A stretch of DNA of 64,000 bases, from NCBI RefSeq assembly GCF_016908525.1, contig NZ_JAFBEB010000011.1, positions 62,001 through 126,000 on the forward strand. Reading direction: 5' to 3'. Below the pieces are notes generated by a model. It was not told where the DNA came from. It saw only the letters and a list, made by a program, of their open reading frames with translations, and did not search any database. The first letter of the stretch is position 1; each line of letters begins with the position of its first letter. This stretch comes from Brevibacillus fulvus (GTDB lineage Bacteria; Bacillota; Bacilli; Brevibacillales; Brevibacillaceae). Below, piece by piece: positions 1 to 8,476 of the stretch. The position numbers and the translations under genes were made by a program.

Positions 1-1
1 C

Positions 2-1333
2 AGCCCGTACCGCAACTTTTATATCTGGAGGAACGGAAAGGACGGAGGACCGCCAAACAACTGGCGGTCCAAGTTTGGCGGAAGCGCCTGGCAGTACGAT
101 GAACAAACCGGGCAATACTACTTGCACCTGTACGATGTGACTCAGGCCGATCTCAATTGGGAGAATCCGGTCTTGCGTGAAAAAATTTATGAAATGATGA
201 ATTTTTGGCTGAACAAGGGCGTGGATGGTTTCCGTCTCGATGTGATCAATGTGATCTCGAAGGACCAAAGCTTTCCCGATGACACGCTTGCTTCGCCGAC
301 CGCGGACGGCCGCAAGTATTATACCGACGGCCCGCGTATCCACGAGTACCTCAAGGAAATGAACCAGCACGTATTTTCCCGCAACGATCAGTTTTTGACC
401 GTCGGCGAAATGTCTTCGACGTCAATTGAAAACTGTATCAAGTACAGCAATCCTGCGGAGAACGAACTCAGCATGACGTTTAACTTTCATCATTTGAAAG
501 TAGACTATCCGAACGGAGAGAAATGGATCAAAGCGGACTTTGACTTCCTGCAGCTCAAGAAAATCTTGGGGGAATGGCAAACCGGCATGCAGCAAGGCGG
601 CGGCTGGAACGCCCTGTTTTGGTGCAATCACGATCAGCCGCGCGCCATCTCCCGCTTCGGCGACGATCAGAGCTATTGGCAGGAATCAGCCAAAATGCTG
701 GCGACGGCCTTACATTTGATGCAGGGAACCCCTTACATTTACCAGGGAGAAGAAATCGGCATGACCAATCCCCGGTTTGCCGACATTGCCGACTATCGCG
801 ATGTGGAATCGGTCAACGCGTATCATTTGCTGCAAGCCCAGGGGATACCGCGGGAGGAAGTCATGGCGATTTTGCAGCAGAAGTCGCGGGATAATTCGCG
901 TACGCCGATGCAATGGAACGGGGACAAGCATGCCGGCTTTACGGACGGCACCCCTTGGATCAAGGTGGCGGACAACTTTGGGAAAATCAATGTGGAGCAA
1001 GCGCTGCAGGACAAACGATCAATCTTTTATCATTATCAAAAACTGATTCGCTTGCGAAAGCAGTATGACGTCATTGCCTATGGCGAGTTTGAATTGATTC
1101 TTGCCGACGATCCGCAAATTTTCGCCTATGTACGCCGCTACGCAAAGGAAGCCTTGCTGGTTGTGAACAATTTCTATGGTCAGCCGGCCGTATTTACCTT
1201 GCCCCAAGGGATCGGCCTGACGGGAAAAGCGGAAATTCTCATCAGCAATTTTGCCGATACGCCCAATCATTTTGAGCGGCTGGAACTGCGCCCTTACGAA
1301 TCGGCCGCTTTTCATTTTCAATTTCAAGGCTGA
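2..1333 (+). CDS. treA: Trehalose-6-phosphate hydrolase, 5' end outside window
   Basis: The reading frame is open from base 2, so the start lies upstream of the window and 443 residues remain. It is a GH13 alpha-glucosidase that would cleave cytoplasmic trehalose-6-phosphate (imported by a PTS) into glucose and glucose-6-phosphate. Visible GH13 motifs are GFRLDVIN (nucleophile Asp), TVGEMSST (acid/base Glu) and CNHDQPRAISRFGDD (transition-state Asp). Long stretches such as FWCNHDQPR and MQGTPYIYQGEE are as in B. subtilis TreA, closer than to oligo-1,6-glucosidases. The C-terminal beta domain is intact. TreP and TreR would be expected just upstream. A terminator follows 19 bases after the stop. 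Confidence 0.93.
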   Translation, partial: SPYRNFYIWRNGKDGGPPNNWRSKFGGSAWQYDEQTGQYYLHLYDVTQADLNWENPVLREKIYEMMNFWLNKGVDGFRLDVINVISKDQSFPDDTLASPTADGRKYYTDGPRIHEYLKEMNQHVFSRNDQFLTVGEMSSTSIENCIKYSNPAENELSMTFNFHHLKVDYPNGEKWIKADFDFLQLKKILGEWQTGMQQGGGWNALFWCNHDQPRAISRFGDDQSYWQESAKMLATALHLMQGTPYIYQGEEIGMTNPRFADIADYRDVESVNAYHLLQAQGIPREEVMAILQQKSRDNSRTPMQWNGDKHAGFTDGTPWIKVADNFGKINVEQALQDKRSIFYHYQKLIRLRKQYDVIAYGEFELILADDPQIFAYVRRYAKEALLVVNNFYGQPAVFTLPQGIGLTGKAEILISNFADTPNHFERLELRPYESAAFHFQFQG

Positions 1334-1351
1334 AGACGGTTGTGGCAAAGA

Positions 1352-1386
1352 GCTGGCGCCTGACAGAAACGGGCGTCAGCTTTTTT
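1352..1386 (+). terminator. Rho-independent terminator after treA
   Basis: GCTGGCGCC pairs with GGCGTCAGC (one G-U pair) around a ten-base loop and is followed by six T. Confidence 0.85.
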
Positions 1387-1421
1387 ATGTCGGCTTTACG
1401 GCAGATGTGATAAAACGGAAA

Positions 1422-1450
1422 TTGACAAAATAGTCGGTACATAATAAGAT
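1422..1450 (+). promoter_or_regulatory. Sigma-A promoter of the DMT transporter gene
   Basis: TTGACA at 1422-1427, a 17-base spacer, and TAAGAT at 1445-1450 give a near-consensus vegetative promoter. It lies 61 bases before the start at 1511 and just after the treA terminator, so this gene is transcribed independently. Confidence 0.75.
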
Positions 1451-1510
1451 ACTTGCATTCATGGTTGGCATAGCCCCCGCTGCGAGCGGGAAAATGAGCG
1501 AGGAGAAAGT

Positions 1511-2443
1511 ATGGATACTGTAAAAAGCGTTACGTCCTATCCGAGAATGAGCGGGATTGTTCTGGTCCTGACTGCCGCTGTGTTGTGGGGAGTATCCGGC
1601 ACGGTCGCCCAATATTTGTTTCAGCAGCACGGATTTAGCCCCGAGTGGCTGGTGGTCATTCGGTTATTGTTTTCTGGTCTCCTCTTATTGGGAATTGCTT
1701 ATCGGAAAGAAAGACAGCGGATTTGGCAAATTTGGAAGGTGAAACATAACTGGACACATCTGTTGCTGTTCAGTTTTTTGGGAATGCTGGCTGTGCAGTA
1801 TACATTTTTCAACGCGATTCATTATGGAAATGCAGCCACAGCGACGATTTTGCAATATTTGGCACCGGTGCTGATCACCTGTTTTATCGCGGTGCGCGCT
1901 AAACGGCTTCCCACTGCTAAGGAAGTGCTGGCCGTCGGTTTAGCTCTGGTCGGCACCTTTTTGCTGGTCACGCAGGGGAGCTTTCACAGCCTTTCGATTT
2001 CTGGCGGAGCCTTGGTGTGGGGACTGAGCTCTGCTGTTGCCCTGGCTTTTTATACGATCCATCCCCGCAGTCTGCTGGCGGAGTGGGGATCGACAATCGT
2101 CGTCGGATGGGGGATGTTCATCGGCGGGGTCGGTTTCAGCTTGATTCATCCCCCTTGGGAGTTTGCCGGTCAGTGGTCGGTCTCGTCATTTTCTGCCGTT
2201 GTTTTCGTTGTTATCTTTGGAACACTGGTCGCCTTTTACTGTTATATGGAAAGTCTTCGTTATTTGAGTGCATCGGAGACGAGCTTGCTCGCCTGTGTGG
2301 AACCATTGTCGGCGGCCATTTTGACCGTCATTTGGCTGCAAGTGCCCTTTGGCTTGGCGGAATGGCTCGGGACGGCATGTATTTTGAGCACCATTATCAT
2401 CCTAACCGTCGTCAAAGAGAAGGATCAATCGGCAGATGGATGA
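1511..2443 (+). CDS. EamA/DMT-family transporter
   Basis: This 310-residue inner membrane protein has ten hydrophobic segments arranged as two EamA repeats, the size and pattern of the drug/metabolite transporter superfamily. The first repeat opens with LWGVSGTVAQ and the second carries WGLSSAVALAFYTIHP. Such proteins export or import amino acids, carboxylates or other small metabolites; the substrate cannot be told from sequence. The ATG is preceded by GAGGAGAAAGT and by a strong promoter at 1422-1450. It is a single-gene unit between treA and a convergent chemoreceptor gene. Family assignment is firm, specificity unknown. Confidence 0.85.
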   Translation: MDTVKSVTSYPRMSGIVLVLTAAVLWGVSGTVAQYLFQQHGFSPEWLVVIRLLFSGLLLLGIAYRKERQRIWQIWKVKHNWTHLLLFSFLGMLAVQYTFFNAIHYGNAATATILQYLAPVLITCFIAVRAKRLPTAKEVLAVGLALVGTFLLVTQGSFHSLSISGGALVWGLSSAVALAFYTIHPRSLLAEWGSTIVVGWGMFIGGVGFSLIHPPWEFAGQWSVSSFSAVVFVVIFGTLVAFYCYMESLRYLSASETSLLACVEPLSAAILTVIWLQVPFGLAEWLGTACILSTIIILTVVKEKDQSADG

Positions 2444-2512
2444 GCATGCTTGCAGCAACAAGACTTTCATTTCAACAACGCAGCGTCTGGTTAAACGTAG
2501 CGGACGATTACG

Positions 2513-2546
2513 CAAAACGCAGCGAACCTTTTTCCGGGCTCGCTGC
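2513..2546 (-). terminator. Terminator downstream of chemoreceptor gene
   Basis: GCAGCGA (2519-2525) pairs with TCGCTGC (2540-2546). Read on the minus strand the stem is followed by GTTTTG, placing a modest terminator 53 bases past the chemoreceptor stop. Confidence 0.55.
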
Positions 2547-2598
2547 GCAGTTATAGAGAAGCGGTTTTCCTGGCGGGCACCTTTGCTCGCTTTTTGTT

Positions 2599-4569
2599 TT
2601 ATGATAGTCGAAATTTGCTGAGCATCCGCTGCAGATCTTCGGCCATTTTCGCAAGCGCCTGCGAGGAAGCGGAGACTTCCTCCATGGACGCCAGTTGTTC
2701 TTCCGTAGAGGCAGACATGTTTTGCATTCCTTGGGAGATCTCGTCGGCAATCGAGGAGAGCTGTTGCATGATCTGCAACAATTGTTCAGCCCCGTCCGTT
2801 ACTTCGGTAACCGCATCGGAGACATCGTTCACTTTTCCGCCCACGTCGTCAACAGATTGTTGAATGTGGGCAAACAACGCTCCGGCATCGGTTACGAGTT
2901 CCATCCCGGTTGAAACTTCGTCGGTCGTGGAGCGCATGGAAACGACCGCCTCGGATGTATCCGCTTGAATCACCGCGATCAGATGAGCGATTTGCTGGGC
3001 AGATTGGGAGGATTGTTCTGCCAGTTTGCGCACTTCGTCAGCGACGACGGCAAAGCCCTTGCCGTGTTCACCCGCTCGCGCTGCTTCAATCGCGGCGTTG
3101 AGCGCCAACAAATTGGTTTGTTCGGCAATCCCAGTAATCACCTGGATGATGTTGCCGATTTGCTGGGAGTGGTCACCAAGACTTTTCACGGCGTGCGCAG
3201 AAGCTTCCACTGTCGTTTTGATCCGATTCATTTGTGCCACGACACTTTGGATCGAATCGTTTCCTTGCGTTGCTTTTTGCGAAGCTTCCCGCGAAGTGGC
3301 GGCGACCAAATCGGCATTTGCGCCAATTTGTCCAATCCGATTCACCACGGCATCGACTAAAGATGAAGCTGATCGTATGCTCCTCGCTTGCTGATCGGTT
3401 CCGGCGGCAATCTGTTGGATCGTGCCGACAATCGCTTCTGTTGCTTTTCCGGTTTGTTCTGCACTGGCAAAAAGTTCTTCAGCAGAGGAGGCCACCTCTT
3501 CGGAATTTCCGCGCACGTGGAGGATCATGGAGCGCAGCTTTTCGATCATGCGCTGGAAGTTGCCGGCCAAGTCGCCAATTTCATCGTTTTGTGAAAAATT
3601 GATTTGTTCCCGCAGATCGCCTTCACTGATTTTGCCTGTCGAGACCATCAAGGTGCGAAGCGGGATTAAAATGGAACGCAAAACCAGGAAAATAGCGGTG
3701 GCGGCAACTGCTAATGAGATGACGACCACCCAGACGGTGCTAAGGAAAATACCGTGCGTTGCCTCGTCCACTTCGCTGAGAAACAGAGTGCCGGCTACTT
3801 TCCAGCCCGTCAGTTCGTTGGTCAGAAAAATCATTTCTTTTTCTTTCCCTTGATACTCATAGACAAATTGTCCGCTCGGCTGCTGATACAAAGAATCATA
3901 AAAGGACTCTTTCGCCTCTGTTCCCAAATTTTGTTCGGGGTGGGCCAAAAAGAGTCGATTTTGATCCAGCACCAGCGGGTATCCTTGCTTGCCGACTTTG
4001 GTGTCAGCTGCCATGTTGCTGATGCTTTCCAATGTGATGGTATAGCTGAATACGCCCGAACCATCGGGTAAAGCTTTGGCAATCCCGGCGACCAGTTTGC
4101 CGTTGCTGGAAGAGACATATGGGTCGAGGATGACTGTTTTGCCTTTCTGCTCCATCGCTTTTTTATACCAGTCACGTTGGCGAGGATCATAGCCGTCCGG
4201 TTGTTCCGCCCGCGGTTCCTGAATCATCAGACCGTCCGTTGTCCCTACGAAGACGGTATCCGTTCCCGGATGCAAATGTAAATATTGGACGAGCTTGGCT
4301 CGCAGCAGAGGACTGTCAGCGCCGTCGATCAACGATCGGTCGATCGTCTCGGCCAGATAGTCGGCGTCTGCCACCTTGCTGGAAAAGAAATCTTGCAATT
4401 GGAAGTCGATTTGCTTGATGCTGGATTGCGCGCTGAGCAGCAGCTGGTTTTCTACTTCCTGCTTGGCCTTGTTGTATGAAACAAAGCCGACGACCAGACA
4501 GGGAAGCAAAACAAAAATGCCACAAAGCAGGATGAGGCGCTGTTTGATACTGAATCGCAAATGATTCAC
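2599..4569 (-). CDS. Methyl-accepting chemotaxis protein, dCache sensor
   Basis: A 656-residue transmembrane chemoreceptor that would signal to CheA/CheW. TM1 is at about residues 11-30, a two-module extracellular dCache-type sensor spans about 31-270 (it includes RQRDWYKKA and ILDPYVSS), TM2 about 272-296, HAMP about 297-350, and a long coiled-coil signalling domain runs to the end. The signalling hairpin tip contains [19 protein letters not shown] and [13 protein letters not shown]. The start is uncertain: the longest frame begins at a GTG at 4569 with AGGG directly against it, whereas a TTG at 4560 has AGGGG at a seven-base distance and is the better start. Ligand unknown. It is a lone gene and no chemotaxis operon is in the window. 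Confidence 0.9.
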   Translation of the reverse strand: MNHLRFSIKQRLILLCGIFVLLPCLVVGFVSYNKAKQEVENQLLLSAQSSIKQIDFQLQDFFSSKVADADYLAETIDRSLIDGADSPLLRAKLVQYLHLHPGTDTVFVGTTDGLMIQEPRAEQPDGYDPRQRDWYKKAMEQKGKTVILDPYVSSSNGKLVAGIAKALPDGSGVFSYTITLESISNMAADTKVGKQGYPLVLDQNRLFLAHPEQNLGTEAKESFYDSLYQQPSGQFVYEYQGKEKEMIFLTNELTGWKVAGTLFLSEVDEATHGIFLSTVWVVVISLAVAATAIFLVLRSILIPLRTLMVSTGKISEGDLREQINFSQNDEIGDLAGNFQRMIEKLRSMILHVRGNSEEVASSAEELFASAEQTGKATEAIVGTIQQIAAGTDQQARSIRSASSLVDAVVNRIGQIGANADLVAATSREASQKATQGNDSIQSVVAQMNRIKTTVEASAHAVKSLGDHSQQIGNIIQVITGIAEQTNLLALNAAIEAARAGEHGKGFAVVADEVRKLAEQSSQSAQQIAHLIAVIQADTSEAVVSMRSTTDEVSTGMELVTDAGALFAHIQQSVDDVGGKVNDVSDAVTEVTDGAEQLLQIMQQLSSIADEISQGMQNMSASTEEQLASMEEVSASSQALAKMAEDLQRMLSKFRLS

Positions 4570-4775
4570 CCCTATTTACATGGTTACTTCATACCGTCGC
4601 GTAATCCGGATAGACAGTAATGAGAAGTCCGCCTTTTCCTTACCTATTCCTTTTTTGGCGGCGCGATAAACGTCCTTTTTCTGAAGGCCAACTGATCCGG
4701 CGGGTTTTCGGTCTGTTGACTGGCTGGATGGATTGGCCGGAAGGGGGAAAACTATGCGGGAGGGGGTGAACGGTA

Positions 4776-5078
4776 ATGAACAGTATTCTGGAGAATATAA
4801 CCGGACTGAATGTGATGAGTGACCAGGTTATCTCGATGGATTTGTTAAACTCGGTCAAGGCTGATATTCGCAATTATGCGGTGGCGATCACGGAAACAGC
4901 CACACCCGAACTGAAAACGGTTCTTCGTCAGCATCTGCGAGAAGGGATCGCCTTACATAGAGAACTGACCGCTTACCTGATGGATAAAGGCTGGTATCAG
5001 CCTTATGATCCGGCCGAACAAATCCAGTTGGTGCTCAAGTCGGGGCGTACAGCGATCGAGACAGCGCAAAATGGCTAA
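4776..5078 (+). CDS. CotF-like spore coat protein
   Basis: This 100-residue protein belongs to the CotF-type coat family, small helical proteins laid down in the spore coat. Diagnostic features are the DLLNSVKADIRNYAVAITE helix, ETATPELKTVLRQHL, and the C-terminal MDKGWYQPYDPAEQ segment typical of the family. A strong GGGAGGGGGTGA site precedes the ATG. It resembles the minus-strand gene at 6383-6745 throughout (ITETATPE versus LTETATAE, DKGWYQPYD versus NKGWLHPID), so the two are paralogues flanking an alcohol dehydrogenase gene. No promoter was recognised; sporulation sigma factors are expected. Confidence 0.85.
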   Translation: MNSILENITGLNVMSDQVISMDLLNSVKADIRNYAVAITETATPELKTVLRQHLREGIALHRELTAYLMDKGWYQPYDPAEQIQLVLKSGRTAIETAQNG

Positions 5079-5187
5079 CGGAGGCGGGGAGTTGGCAGAT
5101 GGAACCACGATCGCTGGGTGGGCTGCGCTAACCGCTTGTTTGGGTGAAACCGCTATTTTGCCGAACAAATAGGTTGGTCGACACACG

Positions 5188-5213
5188 GAAACCCTCTAAA
5201 ATTAGAGGGTTTC
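5188..5213. terminator. Bidirectional terminator between cotF-like gene and adh
   Basis: A perfect inverted repeat, GAAACCCTCTAA / TTAGAGGGTTTC with a two-base loop, lies between convergent genes. T-rich flanks occur on the plus side (TTTCTTT). Confidence 0.75.
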
Positions 5214-5221
5214 TTTGCGCC

Positions 5222-6358
5222 TCAAGGCTTGAGAATGACTTTAATGCAATTGTCTGTTTTGGTGTCGAAAATCTCATAGCCGTGTTTCGCTTGGTCCAAG
5301 GGGATCACATGGGTTATGATATCGCCGGGATCAACCTTGCCTTCGGAGATGAGCTTGTAAAGATGCGGCATGTAATGAATTACCGGGGCTTGGCCGGTTT
5401 TAATCGTAATGTTTCGATTGAACAAATCTCCGAGCGGGAAGGCATTGTAGCGCATACCGTAAGCGCCGGTGATTTGGATCGTTCCGCCTTTTCTTACCGC
5501 CTGGGAAGCCGTGACAATCGCTCCCATCGCGCCGCCTTGGAGCTTTAAACCGGTAGCCAAAAACTCCATGGGGGTCATCTTGCCATCCATGCCGACACAA
5601 TCAATGACGACGTCAGCGCCGCCTTTCGTGATCTCCTTCAGGTGATTGCCGATGTTTTGTTCCTGCTCAAAATTGATAATTTCCACCTGATTATGCTGCT
5701 TGGCATGTTGCAGGCGGTAGTCCACATAGTCGACGGCAATCACTCGGCTGGCTCCCTTCAGCCAGGCGAATTTTTGCGCCAGCAGCCCGATCGGTCCGCA
5801 ACCGAGAATAATTACGGTGTCTCCTTCTTTCACACCGGCGTTGTCAACACTCCAGTAAGCAGTCGACATCGCGTCGGCCAATAACACCAGCTTCTCATCC
5901 TCAACCTCGCAGTCATCAGGAAGCCGAAACGAAGTGAAATTGGCAAAGGGAACCCGCAAATATTCAGCCTGTCCGCCGGCATAACCGCCGGCCGTTTCGG
6001 AATAGCCGAAATATCCGCCCATGTCCCCGTGTGGGTTGGAATTATCGCATTGGCTTTCCAAATGATTTTTGCAGTAAAAGCATTCGCCGCAGCTGACGGT
6101 AAACGGGATAATGACCCGGTCTCCTTTTTTCAGTTTGGTTACCTCGGGTCCGACTTCCTCGACAATCCCTATCGGTTCATGGCCGATAATATAGTCTTCC
6201 GGGAAATTGGGCACCATTCCGTGAATGAGGTGGAGATCGGAACCGCAGATCGCCGTGCTGGTAATCCGGACAATCATGTCATCGGCTTTTTCGATCTTCG
6301 GATCAAGCACCTCTTTGACCTGAACGTTCTTGATCCCTTGATAGGTAACAGCTTTCAT
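5222..6358 (-). CDS. Zinc-dependent alcohol dehydrogenase (formaldehyde dehydrogenase-like)
   Basis: A 378-residue medium-chain dehydrogenase. The catalytic zinc ligands sit in ICGSDLHL and GHEPIG, and a structural zinc lobe has four cysteines in CGECFYCKNHLESQC. The Rossmann nucleotide-binding motif is ILGCGPIGLLAQ, with IAVDYVDYR after the second strand suggesting NAD. The overall shape is that of the glutathione-independent formaldehyde/AdhB-like branch (PropDH insert around residues 255-290). AGGAGG precedes the ATG. It follows the CotF-like gene by 24 bases, so it is probably expressed from the same sporulation operon. The substrate is not determinable. Confidence 0.88.
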   Translation of the reverse strand: MKAVTYQGIKNVQVKEVLDPKIEKADDMIVRITSTAICGSDLHLIHGMVPNFPEDYIIGHEPIGIVEEVGPEVTKLKKGDRVIIPFTVSCGECFYCKNHLESQCDNSNPHGDMGGYFGYSETAGGYAGGQAEYLRVPFANFTSFRLPDDCEVEDEKLVLLADAMSTAYWSVDNAGVKEGDTVIILGCGPIGLLAQKFAWLKGASRVIAVDYVDYRLQHAKQHNQVEIINFEQEQNIGNHLKEITKGGADVVIDCVGMDGKMTPMEFLATGLKLQGGAMGAIVTASQAVRKGGTIQITGAYGMRYNAFPLGDLFNRNITIKTGQAPVIHYMPHLYKLISEGKVDPGDIITHVIPLDQAKHGYEIFDTKTDNCIKVILKP

Positions 6359-6382
6359 ACAAATGTCGGCCTCCTGCCTGGT

Positions 6383-6745
6383 TTATTGGTTAGGGGTGGC
6401 AAACGTTCCCCGTCGGTCAGTGTCCGCAGGAAAGAGCGGCCAGCCGGCAATTTTGGCTGCCGTCTGTGCAGAGGTAAAATCCAGCGTAAACTGTTTGCTC
6501 AAATCGATCGGATGCAGCCATCCTTTGTTAATCATCAGCTGGGTCAATTCATCATGCAGATCGATCGCTTTTTCCAGCTGCGCTTCCAGTACGGTTCTGA
6601 CTTCGGCGGTTGCGGTCTCTGTCAAGGCAAACGCACAGGTTCTCACGCTGTTTTTGACCGCCAGCAAGAAATCAAGGGCAACGGCGGAATCGATCAACTT
6701 CGGCATGCCGATTGCATTGGAGACGTCCAAATAGTCATTGTTCAT
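6383..6745 (-). CDS. CotF-like spore coat protein, second copy
   Basis: A 120-residue CotF-family protein with the same core as the gene at 4776: LDFLLAVKNSVRTCAFALTE, ETATAEVRTVLEAQL and INKGWLHPIDLSKQ. It has a longer N-terminus and about fifteen extra C-terminal residues. The ATG lies inside the last codons of the upstream small gene (11-base overlap), which implies translational coupling, and the adh gene follows 24 bases later. Role: spore coat or spore-associated structural protein, from family membership. Confidence 0.85.
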   Translation of the reverse strand: MNNDYLDVSNAIGMPKLIDSAVALDFLLAVKNSVRTCAFALTETATAEVRTVLEAQLEKAIDLHDELTQLMINKGWLHPIDLSKQFTLDFTSAQTAAKIAGWPLFPADTDRRGTFATPNQ

Positions 6746-6968
6746 TCATTTCCGCCCCTTCTTTATCGGTTCGCGTGCTGGCTAACAGACGCTGCAAATC
6801 CTGAATATCGATCAGCGATTGCTGCACATCTTTTTCCAATAACTGTTTCAAATCTTGATCAAAAACGACGCCTTGCATCAATTTCGACTTGAGCAGATTG
6901 ACAGTTTTCAGATTAAGCAGCTCATGGGTTTCCATCGTTTCGTGCAGGGCAAACCTTTGCATAGTCAT
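6735..6968 (-). CDS. Small helical protein of the coat operon
   Basis: A 77-residue, mostly helical and leucine-rich protein (HELLNLKTVNLLKSKLMQG, then QQSLIDIQDLQRLLAS) that heads the coat/adh operon. The ATG at 6968 is chosen because GGAGG lies eight bases upstream; a GTG three codons earlier would overlap that site. Small helical proteins of this type often sit beside CotF genes and resemble their N-terminal parts, so a coat-associated role is inferred from position. No catalytic motif or membrane segment is present. Confidence 0.7.
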   Translation of the reverse strand: MTMQRFALHETMETHELLNLKTVNLLKSKLMQGVVFDQDLKQLLEKDVQQSLIDIQDLQRLLASTRTDKEGAEMNEQ

Positions 6969-7040
6969 GTCGGGCACCTCCGCTGGTAGTTTCCCCCTGA
7001 CAAAATGGCACTATGCAGGCAGGCGAAGGGAACCGGACAT

Positions 7041-7072
7041 AAAAAAACCCTTCTCCCGTATAGAGAGAAGGG
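7041..7072 (-). terminator. Terminator of pepT
   Basis: CCCTTCTC (7048-7055) pairs with GAGAAGGG (7065-7072). On the minus strand the stem is followed by seven T (7047-7041), 16 bases beyond the pepT stop. Confidence 0.85.
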
Positions 7073-7087
7073 CGCATGAAAAGGGGC

Positions 7088-8320
7088 TCATGCTCGTTGC
7101 TCATACAGCTTGACAATCTCAATGATGACCTCGGTCGCCTTGAGCATGGTGTCGGCAGAAACAAATTCATATTTTCCGTGAAAATTTTCCCCGCCAGCGA
7201 AAATATTGGGAGTCGGCAAACCCATGTAGGAAAGCTGCGAACCGTCCGTTCCGCCGCGAATCGGAGAAATTTTTGGCTGAATGCCCAAATTGATCATCGC
7301 TTGATAGGCGATATCAACCACTTCTTTGACCGGCTCGATTTTTTCCCGCATGTTGTAATATTGATCTTTCAGTTCGAGAGCGATTGCTTCCTTGCCGTAT
7401 TTTTGCTGCAACTCTTCGACAATGCGGGTGATCGTCGCTTTTCTTGCTTCAAATTGGCTTCGGTCAAAGTCGCGGATAATGTAGCTGAGCGACGTCTGCT
7501 CAACATTACCGGTGAAGGACAGAAGATGATAAAATCCTTCGTATCCCTCGGTCAATTCGGGCGTTTCCGCAGCGGGAAGCTTTCCGTGCAGCTCCATGCC
7601 AATTTTCATGGAGTTGATCATTTTGCCTTTTGCCGAGCCCGGATGAATGTTGTTGCCTTTGATTGTAATTTTTGCGGAAGCGGCGTTAAAGCTTTCGTAT
7701 TCCAGCTCGCCGAGCGGTCCGCCGTCCATCGTATAGGCATATTTGGCGTTAAAGGCCGCCACATCAAAGCGGTGCGGTCCGCGGCCGATCTCTTCATCAG
7801 GAGTAAAAGCCACCCGTACCTTTCCGTGCTTGATTTCCGGATGGGCAATCAGGTAGGCCATTGCTGTCATAATTTCGGCAACACCGGCCTTGTCGTCGGC
7901 GCCAAGCAAGGTGGTGCCGTCCGTTGTGATCATGGTTTGCCCTTTGTATTGAGCCAGTTGGGGGAAATCTTTTGGCGACAAGACGATCTGTAAAGATTCG
8001 TTCAGGACAATGTCGCCACCGTCGTATTGCTCAATCACTTGCGGCTTGACGTTCGTTCCGCTGAATTCCGGAGCTGTATCGACATGGGCCAAAAAGCCGA
8101 TCGTCGGCACGTCTTTGTCCGTATTGGCGGGCAGCGTCGCCATCACATAGCCGTTTTCGTCAAGGGTTACTTCCTGCATCCCGATCCGCTGCAACTCGTC
8201 GACGAGCATGCGCGCCAACGTCCATTGCCCGGATGTAGAAGGACATGTCTCGCTCTCTTCACTGGACTGCGTGTCCACTTTCACATAGGAGACAAATCTC
8301 TCAATCAGTTCCTCTTTCAA
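7088..8320 (-). CDS. pepT: Peptidase T (aminotripeptidase)
   Basis: A 410-residue cytoplasmic M20B metallopeptidase that removes N-terminal residues from tripeptides. The two-zinc site is visible: [10 protein letters not shown] (His and Asp), LLGADDKAG (bridging Asp), PDEEIGRG (catalytic Glu pair), YTMDGG (Asp) and ENFHGKYEF near the C-terminus (His). [18 protein letters not shown] is the usual substrate-binding loop. The length equals that of B. subtilis PepT. The start is a TTG at 8320 with AAAGGAG upstream; an ATG nearby is out of frame. It is a monocistronic unit, divergent from cotA. Confidence 0.95.
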   Translation of the reverse strand: MKEELIERFVSYVKVDTQSSEESETCPSTSGQWTLARMLVDELQRIGMQEVTLDENGYVMATLPANTDKDVPTIGFLAHVDTAPEFSGTNVKPQVIEQYDGGDIVLNESLQIVLSPKDFPQLAQYKGQTMITTDGTTLLGADDKAGVAEIMTAMAYLIAHPEIKHGKVRVAFTPDEEIGRGPHRFDVAAFNAKYAYTMDGGPLGELEYESFNAASAKITIKGNNIHPGSAKGKMINSMKIGMELHGKLPAAETPELTEGYEGFYHLLSFTGNVEQTSLSYIIRDFDRSQFEARKATITRIVEELQQKYGKEAIALELKDQYYNMREKIEPVKEVVDIAYQAMINLGIQPKISPIRGGTDGSQLSYMGLPTPNIFAGGENFHGKYEFVSADTMLKATEVIIEIVKLYEQRA

Positions 8321-8476
8321 TTGCTTCCATCTCCTTTACGAGTAGTCTGATATTTATATTATCATCCCGGATCACATAGCACACTTTTTTCCTTCTCTGT
8401 CCGGTGTAGCAAAACAACCTCCAGTCACATCTACTGGTAGAAAGTAGGCTACAGCCGATTACAGAAAGGTGAGAGC

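Noticed and set aside
2910-3853. Several long plus-strand frames opposite the first chemoreceptor gene
   Set aside because: They are antisense shadows: no ribosome sites, low-complexity and basic composition, and they mirror the repetitive heptads of the signalling domain.
4570-4640. Sigma-D type promoter before the first chemoreceptor gene
   Set aside because: A GCGACGGTAT segment loosely recalls the sigma-D -10, but no convincing TAAA element at proper spacing was found.
7076-7993. 305-codon open frame antisense to pepT
   Set aside because: Mirror of a conserved coding frame, with no ribosome site and no domain pattern.
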